Numbered from the stretch's first letter, positions 28,801 through 39,023 are shown. The stretch is DNA of 64,000 nt from Pseudoxanthomonas gei (GCF_010119615.1 NZ_QOVG01000008.1:1-64000), one strand, 5' to 3'. Made by a program: numbers and translations. Notes: generated by a model from the letters alone, not told the origin.

Positions 28801-30702
28801 ATGGGCTACGAAGAAACCTATCGCCGTTCAATCGAGGAGCCGGAGGCATTCTGGGCCGAGGAAGCCAAGGTCATTCACTGGCATGTGCCGCCACAGCAGA
28901 TCCTCGATTATTCCAATCCGCCGTTCCGCAAGTGGTTCGTCGGCGGCCAGACCAACCTCTGCTACAACGCCGTGGACCGCCATCTGGCCGAGCGCGGCGA
29001 ACAGCTTGCGCTGGTCGCCATTTCCACCGAAACCAACCTCACCCGAGAGATCACCTACGCGCAGCTGTATCGCGAGGTCAATGCGTTCGCGGCCATCCTT
29101 AAAAAGCTGGATGTCGGCCGCGGCGATCGCGTGGTCATCTACATGCCCAACATGGCCGAGGCCGTATTTGCCATGCTGGCGTGCGCGCGCATCGGCGCAG
29201 TGCATTCGGTGGTGTTTGGCGGGTTTGCCGCGCACAACCTGGCGCTGCGCATCGACGATGCCACGCCCAAGCTGCTGATTGCCGCCGACGCCGGAATGCG
29301 CGGCGGCAAGGTGCTGCCCTATAAAGCATTGGTGGACCAGGCCTGCGAGGCATCGGCAACGCCTCCGCAGAAAGTATTGATCGTCTCGCGCGGCCTGCAC
29401 CCGGCCTTGCCCAGGGTCGAAGGTCGCGACGTCGACTACGCTGCGCTCCGGGCCGAAGTCGGCGATGCCGAGGTGCCGGTCGAGTGGCTGGAGTCCAACG
29501 AGCCCAGCTACCTGCTCTACACCTCCGGCACCACCGGCAAGCCCAAGGGCGTGCAGCGCGACGTCGGCGGCTATGCCGTCGCGCTGGCATTGTCGATGCG
29601 GACCGTGTTCGATGTGGCGCCGGGACAGGTCATGTTCTCCACCTCCGACGTGGGCTGGGCGGTGGGGCATTCCTACAACGTGTACGGTCCGTTGATCGGT
29701 GGCTGCACCACCCTGTTGTACGAAGGGCTGCCGCTCAATCCGGATGCCGGCATCTGGTGGTCGCTGTGCGAAAAATACGGCGTGCGCACCATGTTCTCCT
29801 CGCCGACCGCGATCCGCGTTTTGAAGAAGCATGATGTCTCCTTCATCCGCGACCACGACCTGTCGAAGTTGCAGTACCTGTTCCTGGCTGGCGAGCCGCT
29901 GGACGAAACCACCGCGCACTGGATCCACGATGCGCTGGGTAAGCCGGTCATCGACAACTACTGGCAGACCGAGACCGGCTGGCCTGCGATCACCCTGCTG
30001 CCAGGGCTGGAGATGAAACCGGTGAAGTTCGGATCGCCCGGCTTTCCCAACCTCGGCTATCGCATGAAGGTGATCAACGAGAGCGATGGCACTGAAACCG
30101 CGCCGAACCAGAAGGGAGTGCTGGTGTTCCAGCCGCCCCTGCCGCCCGGCTGCATGACCACCATCTGGAACGACGATGCCCGTTTCATCGGCAGTTATTT
30201 CAGCCATTTCAAGGAGCTTCTTTACAGCTCGCTGGACTGGGCGATACGCGACGAGGACGGTTATACCTTCATCCTTGGGCGCACCGACGATGTCATCAAC
30301 GTAGCCGGCCATCGCCTGGGCACGCGTGAGATAGAGGAGTCGGTTTCTTCCTTCAGCGCCGTGGCCGAGGCAGCCGTAATTGGCGTGCATGACGAACTCA
30401 AAGGCCAGGTGCCGGTCGTGTTCGCCACGCTGCGCCACCACAGCGATGAGCCGCTGGAGCGGGTAGCGGCTGCCCGCGGCATGCGCCGGGCGGTGGAGGA
30501 CAGCCTGGGCGCCGTGGCCCGACCGGCCCGGGTCTATATCGTCAATGCCCTGCCGAAGACGCGTTCGGGCAAGTTGCTGCGACGCTCGTTGCAGGCGCTG
30601 GCGCAGGGCTCGGATCCTGGTGACATGTCCACCCTGGACGATCCCAACGCGCTGGAGGAAATCCGGAAGGCGCTGCTGCGCGGCCCTGAAGTCGGCAGCT
30701 GA
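28801..30702 (+). CDS. prpE: Propionate--CoA ligase
   Basis: 633 residues from ATG 28801, with GGGAG 6 nt upstream; an in-frame reading from 28516 runs through repeats and is rejected. It activates propionate to propionyl-CoA through an acyl-adenylate. The AMP-binding loop YTSGTTGKPKGVQRD, the GRTDDVINVAGHRLGTREIE hinge and the C-terminal TRSGKLLRR, whose lysine is regulated by acetylation in homologues, are present. The start (YRRSIEEPEAFWAEEA) resembles Salmonella PrpE rather than Acs, and the adjacent prp genes support propionate as substrate. Confidence 0.94.
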   Translation: MGYEETYRRSIEEPEAFWAEEAKVIHWHVPPQQILDYSNPPFRKWFVGGQTNLCYNAVDRHLAERGEQLALVAISTETNLTREITYAQLYREVNAFAAILKKLDVGRGDRVVIYMPNMAEAVFAMLACARIGAVHSVVFGGFAAHNLALRIDDATPKLLIAADAGMRGGKVLPYKALVDQACEASATPPQKVLIVSRGLHPALPRVEGRDVDYAALRAEVGDAEVPVEWLESNEPSYLLYTSGTTGKPKGVQRDVGGYAVALALSMRTVFDVAPGQVMFSTSDVGWAVGHSYNVYGPLIGGCTTLLYEGLPLNPDAGIWWSLCEKYGVRTMFSSPTAIRVLKKHDVSFIRDHDLSKLQYLFLAGEPLDETTAHWIHDALGKPVIDNYWQTETGWPAITLLPGLEMKPVKFGSPGFPNLGYRMKVINESDGTETAPNQKGVLVFQPPLPPGCMTTIWNDDARFIGSYFSHFKELLYSSLDWAIRDEDGYTFILGRTDDVINVAGHRLGTREIEESVSSFSAVAEAAVIGVHDELKGQVPVVFATLRHHSDEPLERVAAARGMRRAVEDSLGAVARPARVYIVNALPKTRSGKLLRRSLQALAQGSDPGDMSTLDDPNALEEIRKALLRGPEVGS

Positions 30703-30711
30703 GCGCGCCCT

Positions 30712-31944
30712 TCATTCCGGCGCCGCCGGGGCAATGCCGGTGTAGCTGGCGCGCGGCCTGATCAGCCGGCCCTGGGCCTGCTGTTCCAGCGCGTGGGCCA
30801 GCCAGCCGGCCACGCGTCCGGCCGCGAACATCACCAGCGCCGGCGTGGCGGGCAGGGCATTGGCGTGGCAGATGGCAGCCAGCATGAAGTCGATGTTGGG
30901 GCGCTGGCCGCTGACCTCCTCGGCGGCGGCGATGATGGATTCCAGCGCGTCCATCACCGGCGTGCCCGCATTGGCCGCACGCAGCCTGGCCAGGATCTCG
31001 GTGGCGCGCGGGTCGCCGTGCGGATACAGCACGTGGCCGAAACCCGGCAGGTCGTCGCCACGTTGCCAGCGGGTGGAAATGAATTCACGGATGGAGGCCA
31101 CTTCGCGCGCGTCGGCGATCAGGGCGTGGGTACGCGCGGTGGCACCGCCGTGTCGCGGGCCGGAAAGCGCGGCCAGCCCGCTGCAGACCGTGGCATGCAG
31201 GTGGGCGCCGGTGGACGCCACCACACGTGCTGCGAATGCCGACACGTTCAATTCGTGGTCGGCGCACACCACCAGCGCGGCGCGCACCAGTTCGGCGAAG
31301 GCTTCGTCGCCAGGTTTCCAGCACTGGGCAAGCTGGCGGTGCACCGGACCGGTCGAAGGCGGTTGGGCCACCAGCAGCGCGGCGTTGTGGCGCAGCAGGG
31401 TGGCGGCAATCTCATGCCGCACGCGCGGCGCCGAATTGAAGGAGTGGCGCACTTCGAGGGCCAGCAACGGAATCGCCGACATCGTTCTTTCCAGCGGCGG
31501 CAAGCTGGCGACACAGGCGATCCCGGCCACCGTGGCTGGCCACTGCGCGTCGATGGAAACCGCGAAGGGATCATGTTCGCCACAGTCCCACAGCAGCCGG
31601 GCCACGTCCTCCAGGGTCGCACCCTCGTGCACGGCGGCGATCGCCGAGCGGCCGCGGTAGTAGGGACCATCGGGTCGGATCAGCGAGATCTGCGTTTCCA
31701 GCACGGGCAGGCCACGATCAAGGCTCTGGGCCGCGCCGCGTGCCGCGCCGCGCCCCGCCTGCTTGCGCTGGGCCAGCCGCTCCACGTCCTGCCGCGGATA
31801 CAGTCGGCTGCGGTGGTCCGGCCCCGGTCGGGATTCCAGCAGGCCGCGGCTGACGTACGCATACAGGGTGGCTTGGCTGATGCCCAGAAGCGAACAGGTT
31901 TCGCGGGCGGACAGCAGGTCGGGGCGGGCGGCATCAGCGAGCAT
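30712..31944 (-). CDS. Helix-turn-helix/citrate synthase fusion, candidate prp regulator
   Basis: 410 residues from 31944; an earlier in-frame start would add 61 non-conserved residues. Residues 10-55 form a MerR/excisionase-type helix-turn-helix (SARETCSLLGISQATLYAYV), and about 85-395 form a citrate synthase domain. All three catalytic positions are kept: H265 (GPRHGG), H304 (GFGHVLY) and D352 (NIDF). It may bind propionyl-CoA or methylcitrate and control transcription, or be an active synthase with a DNA-binding domain. It is divergent from prpB, converges on prpE, and has palindromic sites just upstream. Confidence 0.85.
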   Translation of the reverse strand: MLADAARPDLLSARETCSLLGISQATLYAYVSRGLLESRPGPDHRSRLYPRQDVERLAQRKQAGRGAARGAAQSLDRGLPVLETQISLIRPDGPYYRGRSAIAAVHEGATLEDVARLLWDCGEHDPFAVSIDAQWPATVAGIACVASLPPLERTMSAIPLLALEVRHSFNSAPRVRHEIAATLLRHNAALLVAQPPSTGPVHRQLAQCWKPGDEAFAELVRAALVVCADHELNVSAFAARVVASTGAHLHATVCSGLAALSGPRHGGATARTHALIADAREVASIREFISTRWQRGDDLPGFGHVLYPHGDPRATEILARLRAANAGTPVMDALESIIAAAEEVSGQRPNIDFMLAAICHANALPATPALVMFAAGRVAGWLAHALEQQAQGRLIRPRASYTGIAPAAPE

Positions 31945-31953
31945 GGCAACACA

Positions 31954-31981
31954 TTGATTGACTTGATCAAGATTGATCAAT
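31954..31981. promoter_or_regulatory. Tandem TTGATCAA palindromes, candidate operator
   Basis: TTGATCAA occurs at 31963-31970 and 31973-31980, exactly 10 bp apart, and a further TTGAT half-site lies at 31954-31958. They begin 10 nt before the start of the HTH/citrate synthase gene, in the 149-nt region it shares with prpB. The helical spacing suggests cooperative binding of a dimeric regulator. Confidence 0.6.
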
Positions 31982-32093
31982 ACTCGATTTGGTGCCAGAT
32001 TTGCAACCCGTCGAGGGGCGTACCATTCGCCCACCTCAGCCGTCCGGCTCGTCGCCGTGACGGCTACGCGACCCCAAACAGGAGTCCTGCCGC

Positions 32094-32999
32094 ATGAGCC
32101 ACCCATCCGCTGGCGCCCCCGCTTCACCCGGCGCGAAGTTCCGCGCCGCGCTGGCCGCCGAATCCCCGCTGCAGGTGATCGGCGCCATCAATGCCAACCA
32201 CGCCCTGCTGGCCAAGCGCGCCGGCTATCGCGCCATCTATCTGTCCGGTGGCGGCGTGGCCGCTGGCTCGCTGGGCCTGCCGGACCTGGGCATCAATACC
32301 CTTGAAGACGTGCTGATCGACGTGCGCCGCATCACCGACGTCTGCGACCTGCCGTTGCTGGTCGACATCGACACCGGCTTCGGCCCCAGCGCCTTCAATA
32401 TCGAGCGCACGGTGAAGTCGCTGATCAAGGCCGGTGCCGCGGCCTGCCATATCGAGGACCAGGTTGGAGCCAAGCGTTGCGGCCATCGGCCCGGCAAGGA
32501 AATAGTCACTGCGTCCGAGATGGTGGACCGGGTCAAGGCGGCCGCCGATGCGAAGACCGATGCGCAGTTTTTCCTGATCGCCCGCACCGACGCCATCCAG
32601 GTCGATGGCGTGGATGCGGCCATCGAGCGCGCCATCGCCTGCGTGGAAGCCGGCGCCGACGGCATCTTCGCCGAAGCCGCCTACGATCTTCCCACCTACC
32701 AGCGTTTCGTCGATGCGGTGAAGGTGCCGGTGCTGGCCAACATCACCGAGTTCGGCAAGACGCCGCTGTTCACCCGCGACGAGCTGGCCTCGGTCGGCGT
32801 GGCCATCCAGCTGTACCCGCTGTCGGCGTTCCGCGCCATGAACAAGGCCGCCGAAGCGGTGTACACCGCGATCCGTCGCGATGGCCACCAGCAGAACGTG
32901 GTCGGCAGCATGCAGACGCGCGAGGAGCTCTACGAGCGCATCAGTTACCACGACTTCGAGCAGAAGCTCGATGCCCTGTTCGCCAGGAAGCAAGGCTGA
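32094..32999 (+). CDS. prpB: 2-methylisocitrate lyase
   Basis: 301 residues. It splits 2-methylisocitrate into pyruvate and succinate, the last step of the methylcitrate cycle. The active-site loop KRCGHRPGK is at 127-135 with catalytic C129, and metal-binding residues lie in VDIDTGFG (90-97). GGAG lies 9-12 nt upstream of the ATG. It is the first gene of the prpB-DUF1003-prpC-acnD-prpF series. Confidence 0.96.
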   Translation: MSHPSAGAPASPGAKFRAALAAESPLQVIGAINANHALLAKRAGYRAIYLSGGGVAAGSLGLPDLGINTLEDVLIDVRRITDVCDLPLLVDIDTGFGPSAFNIERTVKSLIKAGAAACHIEDQVGAKRCGHRPGKEIVTASEMVDRVKAAADAKTDAQFFLIARTDAIQVDGVDAAIERAIACVEAGADGIFAEAAYDLPTYQRFVDAVKVPVLANITEFGKTPLFTRDELASVGVAIQLYPLSAFRAMNKAAEAVYTAIRRDGHQQNVVGSMQTREELYERISYHDFEQKLDALFARKQG

Positions 33000-33028
33000 T
33001 TGCAGGCAGTGCGCAACGGAGTTCCCTC

Positions 33029-33601
33029 ATGACAGCCACGTCCAGGAAACATCCCGACCGCCGCGAAACCGCGCGCCGCCTGCTGCAGGTCGAGGTGGAG
33101 AAACTGCCGGCCCATGAGCGCGAGATCGTCGAGCGCTTCATCGCCCAGCGCCATGTGTCGCGCAACATCGTGCAGGAGTACGAGCGCGGCGTTGGTCTCG
33201 GTGAACGCGTCGCCGACAAGGTCGCCCAGGTCGGCGGCAGCTGGGCTTTCATCATCACCTTCCTGCTGTGCCTGGTGGCGTGGATGGTCATCAACACCTT
33301 CGTGCTGGCCAAGGGTGCGTTCGATCCCTATCCCTACATCCTGCTGAACCTGTGCCTGTCCTGCGTGGCCGCGATCCAGGCGCCGATCATCATGATGAGC
33401 CAGAACCGGCAGGGGGTCATCGACCGCCTGCGTGCGCACAACGACTACGAGGTGAACGTCAAGGCCGAGCTGGAAATCATGCAGGTCCACGAAAAGCTCA
33501 ACGACCTGCGCGAGAGCGACTGGTCCACGCTGGTGGAGTTGCAGAACCAGCAGATAGAACTGCTGCGGCAGCTGCTGCAGCGCAATCAGAATCCAGACTG
33601 A
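33029..33601 (+). CDS. DUF1003 family membrane protein within the prp operon
   Basis: 190 residues from ATG 33029. A charged cytoplasmic N-terminus (1-70) is followed by two membrane segments (about 72-93 and 104-125) and a helical C-terminal tail. VGGSWAFIITFLLCLVAWM, PYPYILLNLCLSCVAAIQAP and IIMMSQNR are typical of DUF1003. The molecular function is unknown. It lies 29 nt after prpB and 42 nt before prpC, which suggests co-expression with propionate genes. Confidence 0.85.
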   Translation: MTATSRKHPDRRETARRLLQVEVEKLPAHEREIVERFIAQRHVSRNIVQEYERGVGLGERVADKVAQVGGSWAFIITFLLCLVAWMVINTFVLAKGAFDPYPYILLNLCLSCVAAIQAPIIMMSQNRQGVIDRLRAHNDYEVNVKAELEIMQVHEKLNDLRESDWSTLVELQNQQIELLRQLLQRNQNPD

Positions 33602-33643
33602 CGGCATGCCCGTCCTTCCATTTGAGAAAAGCGAGTACATCCA

Positions 33644-34792
33644 ATGACCGAAGCCGCCGTTCCCTTCAAGCCCAAGAAATCCGTCGTCCTGTCAGGCACC
33701 GCCGCCGGCAACACCGCCCTGTGCACCGTGGGCCGCAGCGGCAACGACCTGCACTACCGCGGCTACGACATCCTGGATATCGCCCGCACTTCCGAGTTCG
33801 AGGAAATCGCCCACCTGCTGGTCCACGGCAAGCTGCCGAATCGCGCCGAACTTGCCGCCTACAAGACCAAGCTGAAATCACTGCGCGGCGTTCCCGCGGC
33901 AGTCAAGGTGGCGCTGGAGCAACTGCCGGCTTCGGCACACCCCATGGACGTGATGCGCACCGGCGTGTCGGTGCTTGGCTGCGTATTGCCGGAAAAGGAC
34001 GACCACAACCATCCCGGCGCGCGTGACATCGCCGACAAGCTGATGGCATCGCTCGGCCCCATGCTGCTGTACTGGTACCACTGGAGCCACAACGGCAAGT
34101 GCATCGACACCGACTCGGACGAAGACAGCATCGGTGGCCATTTCCTGCATCTGCTGCATGGCGCGAAGCCGCGCGAGTCGTGGGTCAAGGCGATGCATAC
34201 CTCGCTGATCCTGTACGCCGAGCACGAGTTCAACGCCTCGACCTTCGCGTGCCGGGTCATCGCCGGCACCGGCAGCGACCTGCACAGCTGCATCACCGGT
34301 GGCATCGGCGCGCTGCGCGGCCCCAAGCACGGCGGCGCCAACGAGGTCGCCTTCGAAGTGCAGAAGCGCTATGAAACGCCTGACCAAGCCGAGGCCGACA
34401 TCAAGGCCCGCGTCGAGCGCAAGGAAGTCGTCATCGGCTTCGGCCATCCGGTCTACACCACCGGAGACCCGCGCAACCAGGTGATCAAGGATGTGGCGCG
34501 CGAGCTGTCGGACGAGCAGGGCAACCGCAAGATGTACGACATCGCCGAGCGCCTGGAGACGGTGATGTGGGACATCAAGAAGATGTTCCCGAACCTGGAC
34601 TGGTTCAGTGCGGTCAGCTACCACATGATGGGCGTGCCGACGGCGATGTTCACGCCGCTGTTCGTGATCGCCCGCACCAGTGGCTGGAGCGCCCACGTGA
34701 TCGAACAGCGCATCGACGGCAAGATCATCCGTCCCAGTGCCAACTACACCGGCCCGGAAGACCTGGCCTTCGTGCCGATCGACCAGCGCTAG
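33644..34792 (+). CDS. prpC: 2-methylcitrate synthase
   Basis: 382 residues. It condenses propionyl-CoA with oxaloacetate. The citrate synthase triad is H229 (GPKHGG), H268 (GFGHPVY) and D319 (NLDWFS). The short length, lack of the N-terminal domain of GltA, and the prp context identify it as the methylcitrate enzyme; some activity with acetyl-CoA is usual for the family. It lies 82 nt before acnD. Confidence 0.96.
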   Translation: MTEAAVPFKPKKSVVLSGTAAGNTALCTVGRSGNDLHYRGYDILDIARTSEFEEIAHLLVHGKLPNRAELAAYKTKLKSLRGVPAAVKVALEQLPASAHPMDVMRTGVSVLGCVLPEKDDHNHPGARDIADKLMASLGPMLLYWYHWSHNGKCIDTDSDEDSIGGHFLHLLHGAKPRESWVKAMHTSLILYAEHEFNASTFACRVIAGTGSDLHSCITGGIGALRGPKHGGANEVAFEVQKRYETPDQAEADIKARVERKEVVIGFGHPVYTTGDPRNQVIKDVARELSDEQGNRKMYDIAERLETVMWDIKKMFPNLDWFSAVSYHMMGVPTAMFTPLFVIARTSGWSAHVIEQRIDGKIIRPSANYTGPEDLAFVPIDQR

Positions 34793-34874
34793 CGGCGGTG
34801 TGCAGGCGGAGCGCCGCTTCGCCTGCACCTGCGTAACACCCATGCGACAGTAGGAATCCACCGGATCGCCCGCC

Positions 34875-37469
34875 ATGAATACCCAGTACCGCAAGACCCT
34901 CCCCGGCACCTCGCTGGATTATTTCGACGCGCGCGAAGGGGTGGATGCCATCAGCCCGGGCGCCTACGACACGCTGCCCTACAGTTCGCGCGTGCTGGCC
35001 GAAAATCTGGTGCGACGTTGCGACCCGGGCACTTTGAATGCGTCGCTGCGGCAATTGATCGAGCGCAAGTCGGATTTGGATTTCCCGTGGTTTCCGGCGC
35101 GCGTGGTCTGCCACGACATACTCGGCCAGACCGCGCTGGTGGACCTTGCAGGCTTGCGTGATGCGATCGCCGAACAAGGCGGTGATCCGGCCCAGGTCAA
35201 CCCGGTGGTGCCGGTACAGCTGATCGTCGACCATTCGCTGGCGGTGGAATGCGGTGGCTACGACCCGGCGGCGTTCGAGAAGAACCGCGCCATCGAGGAT
35301 CGCCGCAACGAGGACCGTTTCCACTTCATCGAATGGACCCGGCAGGCGTTCAAGAACATGGAGGTGATCCCGCCGGGCAACGGGATCATGCACCAGATCA
35401 ACCTGGAGAAGATGTCGCCGGTCGTGCAGGTGCGCGAAGGCGTTGCCTTCCCCGATACCTGCGTGGGCACCGACAGCCACACCCCGCACGTAGACGCGCT
35501 GGGCGTGATTGCGATCGGCGTGGGCGGGCTGGAGGCGGAGAACGTGATGCTGGGCCGCGCCTCGTGGATGCGCACGCCGCAGATCGTCGGCGTCCAGCTG
35601 ACGGGCCGGCCGCAGCCCGGCATCACCGCCACCGACGTGGTGCTGGCGCTGACCGAGTTCCTGCGCAAGTCCAAGGTCGTGGGCGCGTGGCTGGAATTCC
35701 ATGGTGAAGGCGCTTCGGCCCTCACCGTGGGCGACCGCGCCACCATCTCCAACATGGCGCCGGAATACGGCGCCACCGCCGCGATGTTCTCCATCGACTC
35801 GCAGACCATCGATTACCTGCGCCTGACTGGTCGCGACGAGGAACAGATCAGGCTGGTGGAGTCGTATGCCCGCCACACCGGGCTCTGGTCCGACAGCCTG
35901 GGCGGCGTGCAGTACGACCGCGACCTGCGCTTCGACCTGTCCGCCGTGGTGCGCAACATGGCCGGGCCGTCCAACCCGCATGCGCGCGTGGCCACTGCCG
36001 ACCTGGCGGCGCGTGGCATCGCCGGTGTCTGGGAGGAAGTGCCGGGCCTGATGCCCGACGGCGCGGTGATCATCGCCGCGATCACCAGCTGCACCAACAC
36101 CAGCAATCCGCGCAACGTGATCTCCGCAGCGTTGCTGGCGCGCAATGCGAACCAGCTGGGCCTTGCACGCAAGCCGTGGGTGAAGACCTCGCTGGCGCCG
36201 GGTTCCAAGGCGGTATCGCTGTACCTGGAAGAAAGCGGGCTGATGCCCGAGCTGGAGGCGCTTGGCTTTGGCGTGGTCGGCTTCGCCTGCACCACCTGCA
36301 ACGGCATGTCCGGCGCGCTGGACCCGGTGATCCAGCAGGAGATCATCGACCGCGACCTGTACGCCACCGCCGTGCTGTCGGGCAATCGCAATTTCGACGG
36401 CCGCATCCATCCCTACGCCAGGCAGGCCTTCCTGGCCTCGCCGGCCTTGGTGGTGGCCTATGCCATTGCCGGCACCATCCGCTTCGACATCGAGAAGGAC
36501 GTGCTGGGCGTGGTCGACGGCAGGGAAATCCGCCTGAAGGATGTCTGGCCCAGCGACGAGGAGATCGACGCCGTGGTCAAGGCTTCGGTGAAGCCCGAGC
36601 AGTTCCGCAGTGTCTACAACCCGATGTTCGCGGTGCGCGTGGAGCATGGACCGAGAGTCGAACCGCTATACGATTGGCGCCCGCAAAGCACCTATATCCG
36701 CCGTCCACCGTATTGGGAAGGTGCGCTTGCGGGCGCGCGCACACTGCAGGGCCTGCGTCCGTTGGCAGTGCTGCCGGACAACATCACTACCGACCATCTT
36801 TCGCCCTCGAACGCGATCATGCTCAACAGCGCGGCAGGCGAATACCTGGCGAAGATGGGCCTGCCTGAAGAGGACTTCAATTCCTACGCCACCCATCGCG
36901 GCGACCACCTCACCGCGCAGCGCGCCACCTTCGCCAACCCGAAGCTGTTCAACGAGATGGTGCGCAACCCGGACGGCGGCGTGAAGCAGGGCTCGCTGGC
37001 GCGCCTGGAGCCGGAAGGCAAGGTCGTGCGCATGTGGGAAGCGATCGAAACCTACATGGATCGCAAGCAGCCGCTGATCATCATCGCCGGTGCGGATTAC
37101 GGCCAGGGTTCATCGCGCGACTGGGCGGCCAAGGGCGTGCGCCTGGCTGGCGTGGAAGCCATCGCAGCCGAAGGCTTCGAGCGCATCCACCGCACCAACC
37201 TGGTCGGCATGGGCGTGCTGCCGCTGGAGTTCAAGCCGGGGACCACGCGCATCACGCTGGGTATCGATGGGACGGAGACGTTCGACGTCATCGGCGAGCG
37301 TACCCCGGGCGCCGAGCTGACCCTGGTGATCCATCGCCGGTCGGGCGAGCGGGTCGAGGTGCCGGTGACGTGCAGGCTGGACAGCGATGAAGAGGTTTCG
37401 ATCTACGAGGCGGGTGGGGTGCTGCAGAGGTTTGCGCAGGATTTCCTGGAGTCATCGAAAGTCGCGTGA
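34875..37469 (+). CDS. acnD: Fe/S-dependent 2-methylcitrate dehydratase
   Basis: 864 residues. AcnD dehydrates 2-methylcitrate and works together with PrpF. It is an aconitase family protein with 4Fe-4S ligands at C406 (SCTNTSNP), C472 and C475 (ACTTCNG), and the swivelling C-terminal domain carries DYGQGSSRDWAAKGVRLAGV. The pairing with prpF downstream distinguishes it from a housekeeping aconitase. This gene pair replaces prpD. Confidence 0.96.
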   Translation: MNTQYRKTLPGTSLDYFDAREGVDAISPGAYDTLPYSSRVLAENLVRRCDPGTLNASLRQLIERKSDLDFPWFPARVVCHDILGQTALVDLAGLRDAIAEQGGDPAQVNPVVPVQLIVDHSLAVECGGYDPAAFEKNRAIEDRRNEDRFHFIEWTRQAFKNMEVIPPGNGIMHQINLEKMSPVVQVREGVAFPDTCVGTDSHTPHVDALGVIAIGVGGLEAENVMLGRASWMRTPQIVGVQLTGRPQPGITATDVVLALTEFLRKSKVVGAWLEFHGEGASALTVGDRATISNMAPEYGATAAMFSIDSQTIDYLRLTGRDEEQIRLVESYARHTGLWSDSLGGVQYDRDLRFDLSAVVRNMAGPSNPHARVATADLAARGIAGVWEEVPGLMPDGAVIIAAITSCTNTSNPRNVISAALLARNANQLGLARKPWVKTSLAPGSKAVSLYLEESGLMPELEALGFGVVGFACTTCNGMSGALDPVIQQEIIDRDLYATAVLSGNRNFDGRIHPYARQAFLASPALVVAYAIAGTIRFDIEKDVLGVVDGREIRLKDVWPSDEEIDAVVKASVKPEQFRSVYNPMFAVRVEHGPRVEPLYDWRPQSTYIRRPPYWEGALAGARTLQGLRPLAVLPDNITTDHLSPSNAIMLNSAAGEYLAKMGLPEEDFNSYATHRGDHLTAQRATFANPKLFNEMVRNPDGGVKQGSLARLEPEGKVVRMWEAIETYMDRKQPLIIIAGADYGQGSSRDWAAKGVRLAGVEAIAAEGFERIHRTNLVGMGVLPLEFKPGTTRITLGIDGTETFDVIGERTPGAELTLVIHRRSGERVEVPVTCRLDSDEEVSIYEAGGVLQRFAQDFLESSKVA

Positions 37470-37512
37470 AGTAGGGAATAGCAAAGGGAACAGCCGGGGA
37501 TTAATGCTGTTG

Positions 37513-37620
37513 CCTCCCCCTTTGAAAAAGGGGGATTGAGGGGGATTTGCTCTTGCCGTTGCTATTTGCCCGAAGCAGGATCAAGGGCAAATCCTCCGTA
37601 GCCTCCTTTTCCAAAGAGGA
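37513..37620. repeat. Long imperfect inverted repeat between acnD and prpF
   Basis: The left arm (37513-37550, CCTCCCCCTTTGAAAAAGGG onwards) and the right arm (37587-37620, GCAAATCCTCCGTAGCCTCC onwards) are imperfect reverse complements around 36 nt. The left arm also contains its own CCCCCTTT/AAAGGGGG-like hairpin. It looks like a decayed mobile intergenic repeat and fills much of the 213-nt gap. Confidence 0.55.
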
Positions 37621-37682
37621 CACGTCAAAAGCCTGGACTTCCCCGCTTAGCGCTTCCGATACTCAATATCAGGAAAATATTC

Positions 37683-38876
37683 ATGACCCATATTCCCCAG
37701 ATCTGCATCCCCGCCACCTACATGCGCGGAGGCACCAGCAAGGGCGTCTTTTTTCGCCTGGAAGACCTGCCGTTCGCCGCCCAGCTGCCCGGCGCCGCAC
37801 GCGACGCATTGCTGCTGCGGGTCATCGGTTCGCCCGATCCCTACGGCAAGCACACCGACGGCATGGGCGGCGCGACCTCGAGCACCAGCAAGGTCGTCAT
37901 CATTTCGAAAAGCACGCAGCCGGAACACGACGTCGATTATTTGTACGGGCAGGTTCCCATCAACGACAGCTTCATCGACTGGAGCGGCAACTGCGGCAAC
38001 CTGTCTTCAGCCGTCGGTCCGTTCGCAATCGCCAATGGCCTGGTCGACCCGGCGCGCATTCCGCATGACGGCCTCTGCACAGTGCGCATCTGGCAGGTCA
38101 ACATTGCCAAGACCATCATTGCCCATGTGCAGGTCGCCAATGGCGAAGTGCAGGAAACCGGCGACTTCGAGCTGGACGGCGTGACCTTTCCGGCGGCCGA
38201 AATACAGCTGGAGTTCCTGGACCCTGCCGATGAAGGCGACGGCGAGGGCGGTGGCGCCATGTTCCCGACCGGCAACCTGGTCGACACGCTGGAAGTGCCG
38301 GGGATCGGGTCTTTCAAGGCCACCCTGATCAATGCCGGCGTGCCGACCATTTTCGTGGACGCTGCGGCGCTGGGTTATGACGGCACCGAATTGCAGGCCG
38401 CCATCAACGAAGACAAGGCCGCACTGGCCAGGCTGGAGGCGATCCGTGCCCACGGCGCCGTGCGCATGGGCCTGGTCGCCGAGGCCTCCCAGGCAGCGGC
38501 GCGTCCGCTGACGCCCAAGGTCGCGTTCGTCGCATCCGCAAAGGATTACGTTTCTTCCAGCGGCAAGTCTGTGCGGGCGTCTGACATCGACCTGCTGGCC
38601 CGTGCCATGTCCATGGGCAAGCTGCACCACGCCATGATGGGGACCGCCTCGGTGGCGATCGCCGCCGCGGCGGCCGTGCCGGGCACCCTGGTCAATGCCG
38701 CAGCGGGCGGTGGCACCCGCGAAGTGGTCGTGTTCGGCCATCCTTCGGGCACCCTGCGGGTGGGGGCCGAAGCGATGCAGGCCGACGGCCAGTGGGCGGT
38801 GCGCAAGGCGATCATGAGCCGCAGCGCCCGCGTCCTGATGGAAGGCGCGGTGCGGGTGCCGGGCGACTCGTTCTGA
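37683..38876 (+). CDS. prpF: 2-methylaconitate isomerase PrpF
   Basis: 397 residues. PrpF isomerises the 2-methylaconitate made by AcnD so that aconitase can rehydrate it. It has the two-lobed diaminopimelate-epimerase-like fold. Conserved parts include IPATYMRGGTSKGVFFRLED with the catalytic lysine region, DGMGGATSSTSKVVI, GNCGNLSSAVGPFAI and AAAVPGTLVNAAAGGG. It is the last gene of the prp series. Confidence 0.95.
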   Translation: MTHIPQICIPATYMRGGTSKGVFFRLEDLPFAAQLPGAARDALLLRVIGSPDPYGKHTDGMGGATSSTSKVVIISKSTQPEHDVDYLYGQVPINDSFIDWSGNCGNLSSAVGPFAIANGLVDPARIPHDGLCTVRIWQVNIAKTIIAHVQVANGEVQETGDFELDGVTFPAAEIQLEFLDPADEGDGEGGGAMFPTGNLVDTLEVPGIGSFKATLINAGVPTIFVDAAALGYDGTELQAAINEDKAALARLEAIRAHGAVRMGLVAEASQAAARPLTPKVAFVASAKDYVSSSGKSVRASDIDLLARAMSMGKLHHAMMGTASVAIAAAAAVPGTLVNAAAGGGTREVVVFGHPSGTLRVGAEAMQADGQWAVRKAIMSRSARVLMEGAVRVPGDSF

Positions 38877-39023
38877 CAGATCCTCGCGGCGGACTGGCAT
38901 TTCGCCGCCTTGCGGGAGCCGGTCGACGCAGGACAGCCCGGCCTGATTCCATTAACATGCGTCCGGGCCGATCCGGCGCCCGACAGCCCCAGGTGGCCTG
39001 CCAACGCGGGCCGAGCGTGCGAC

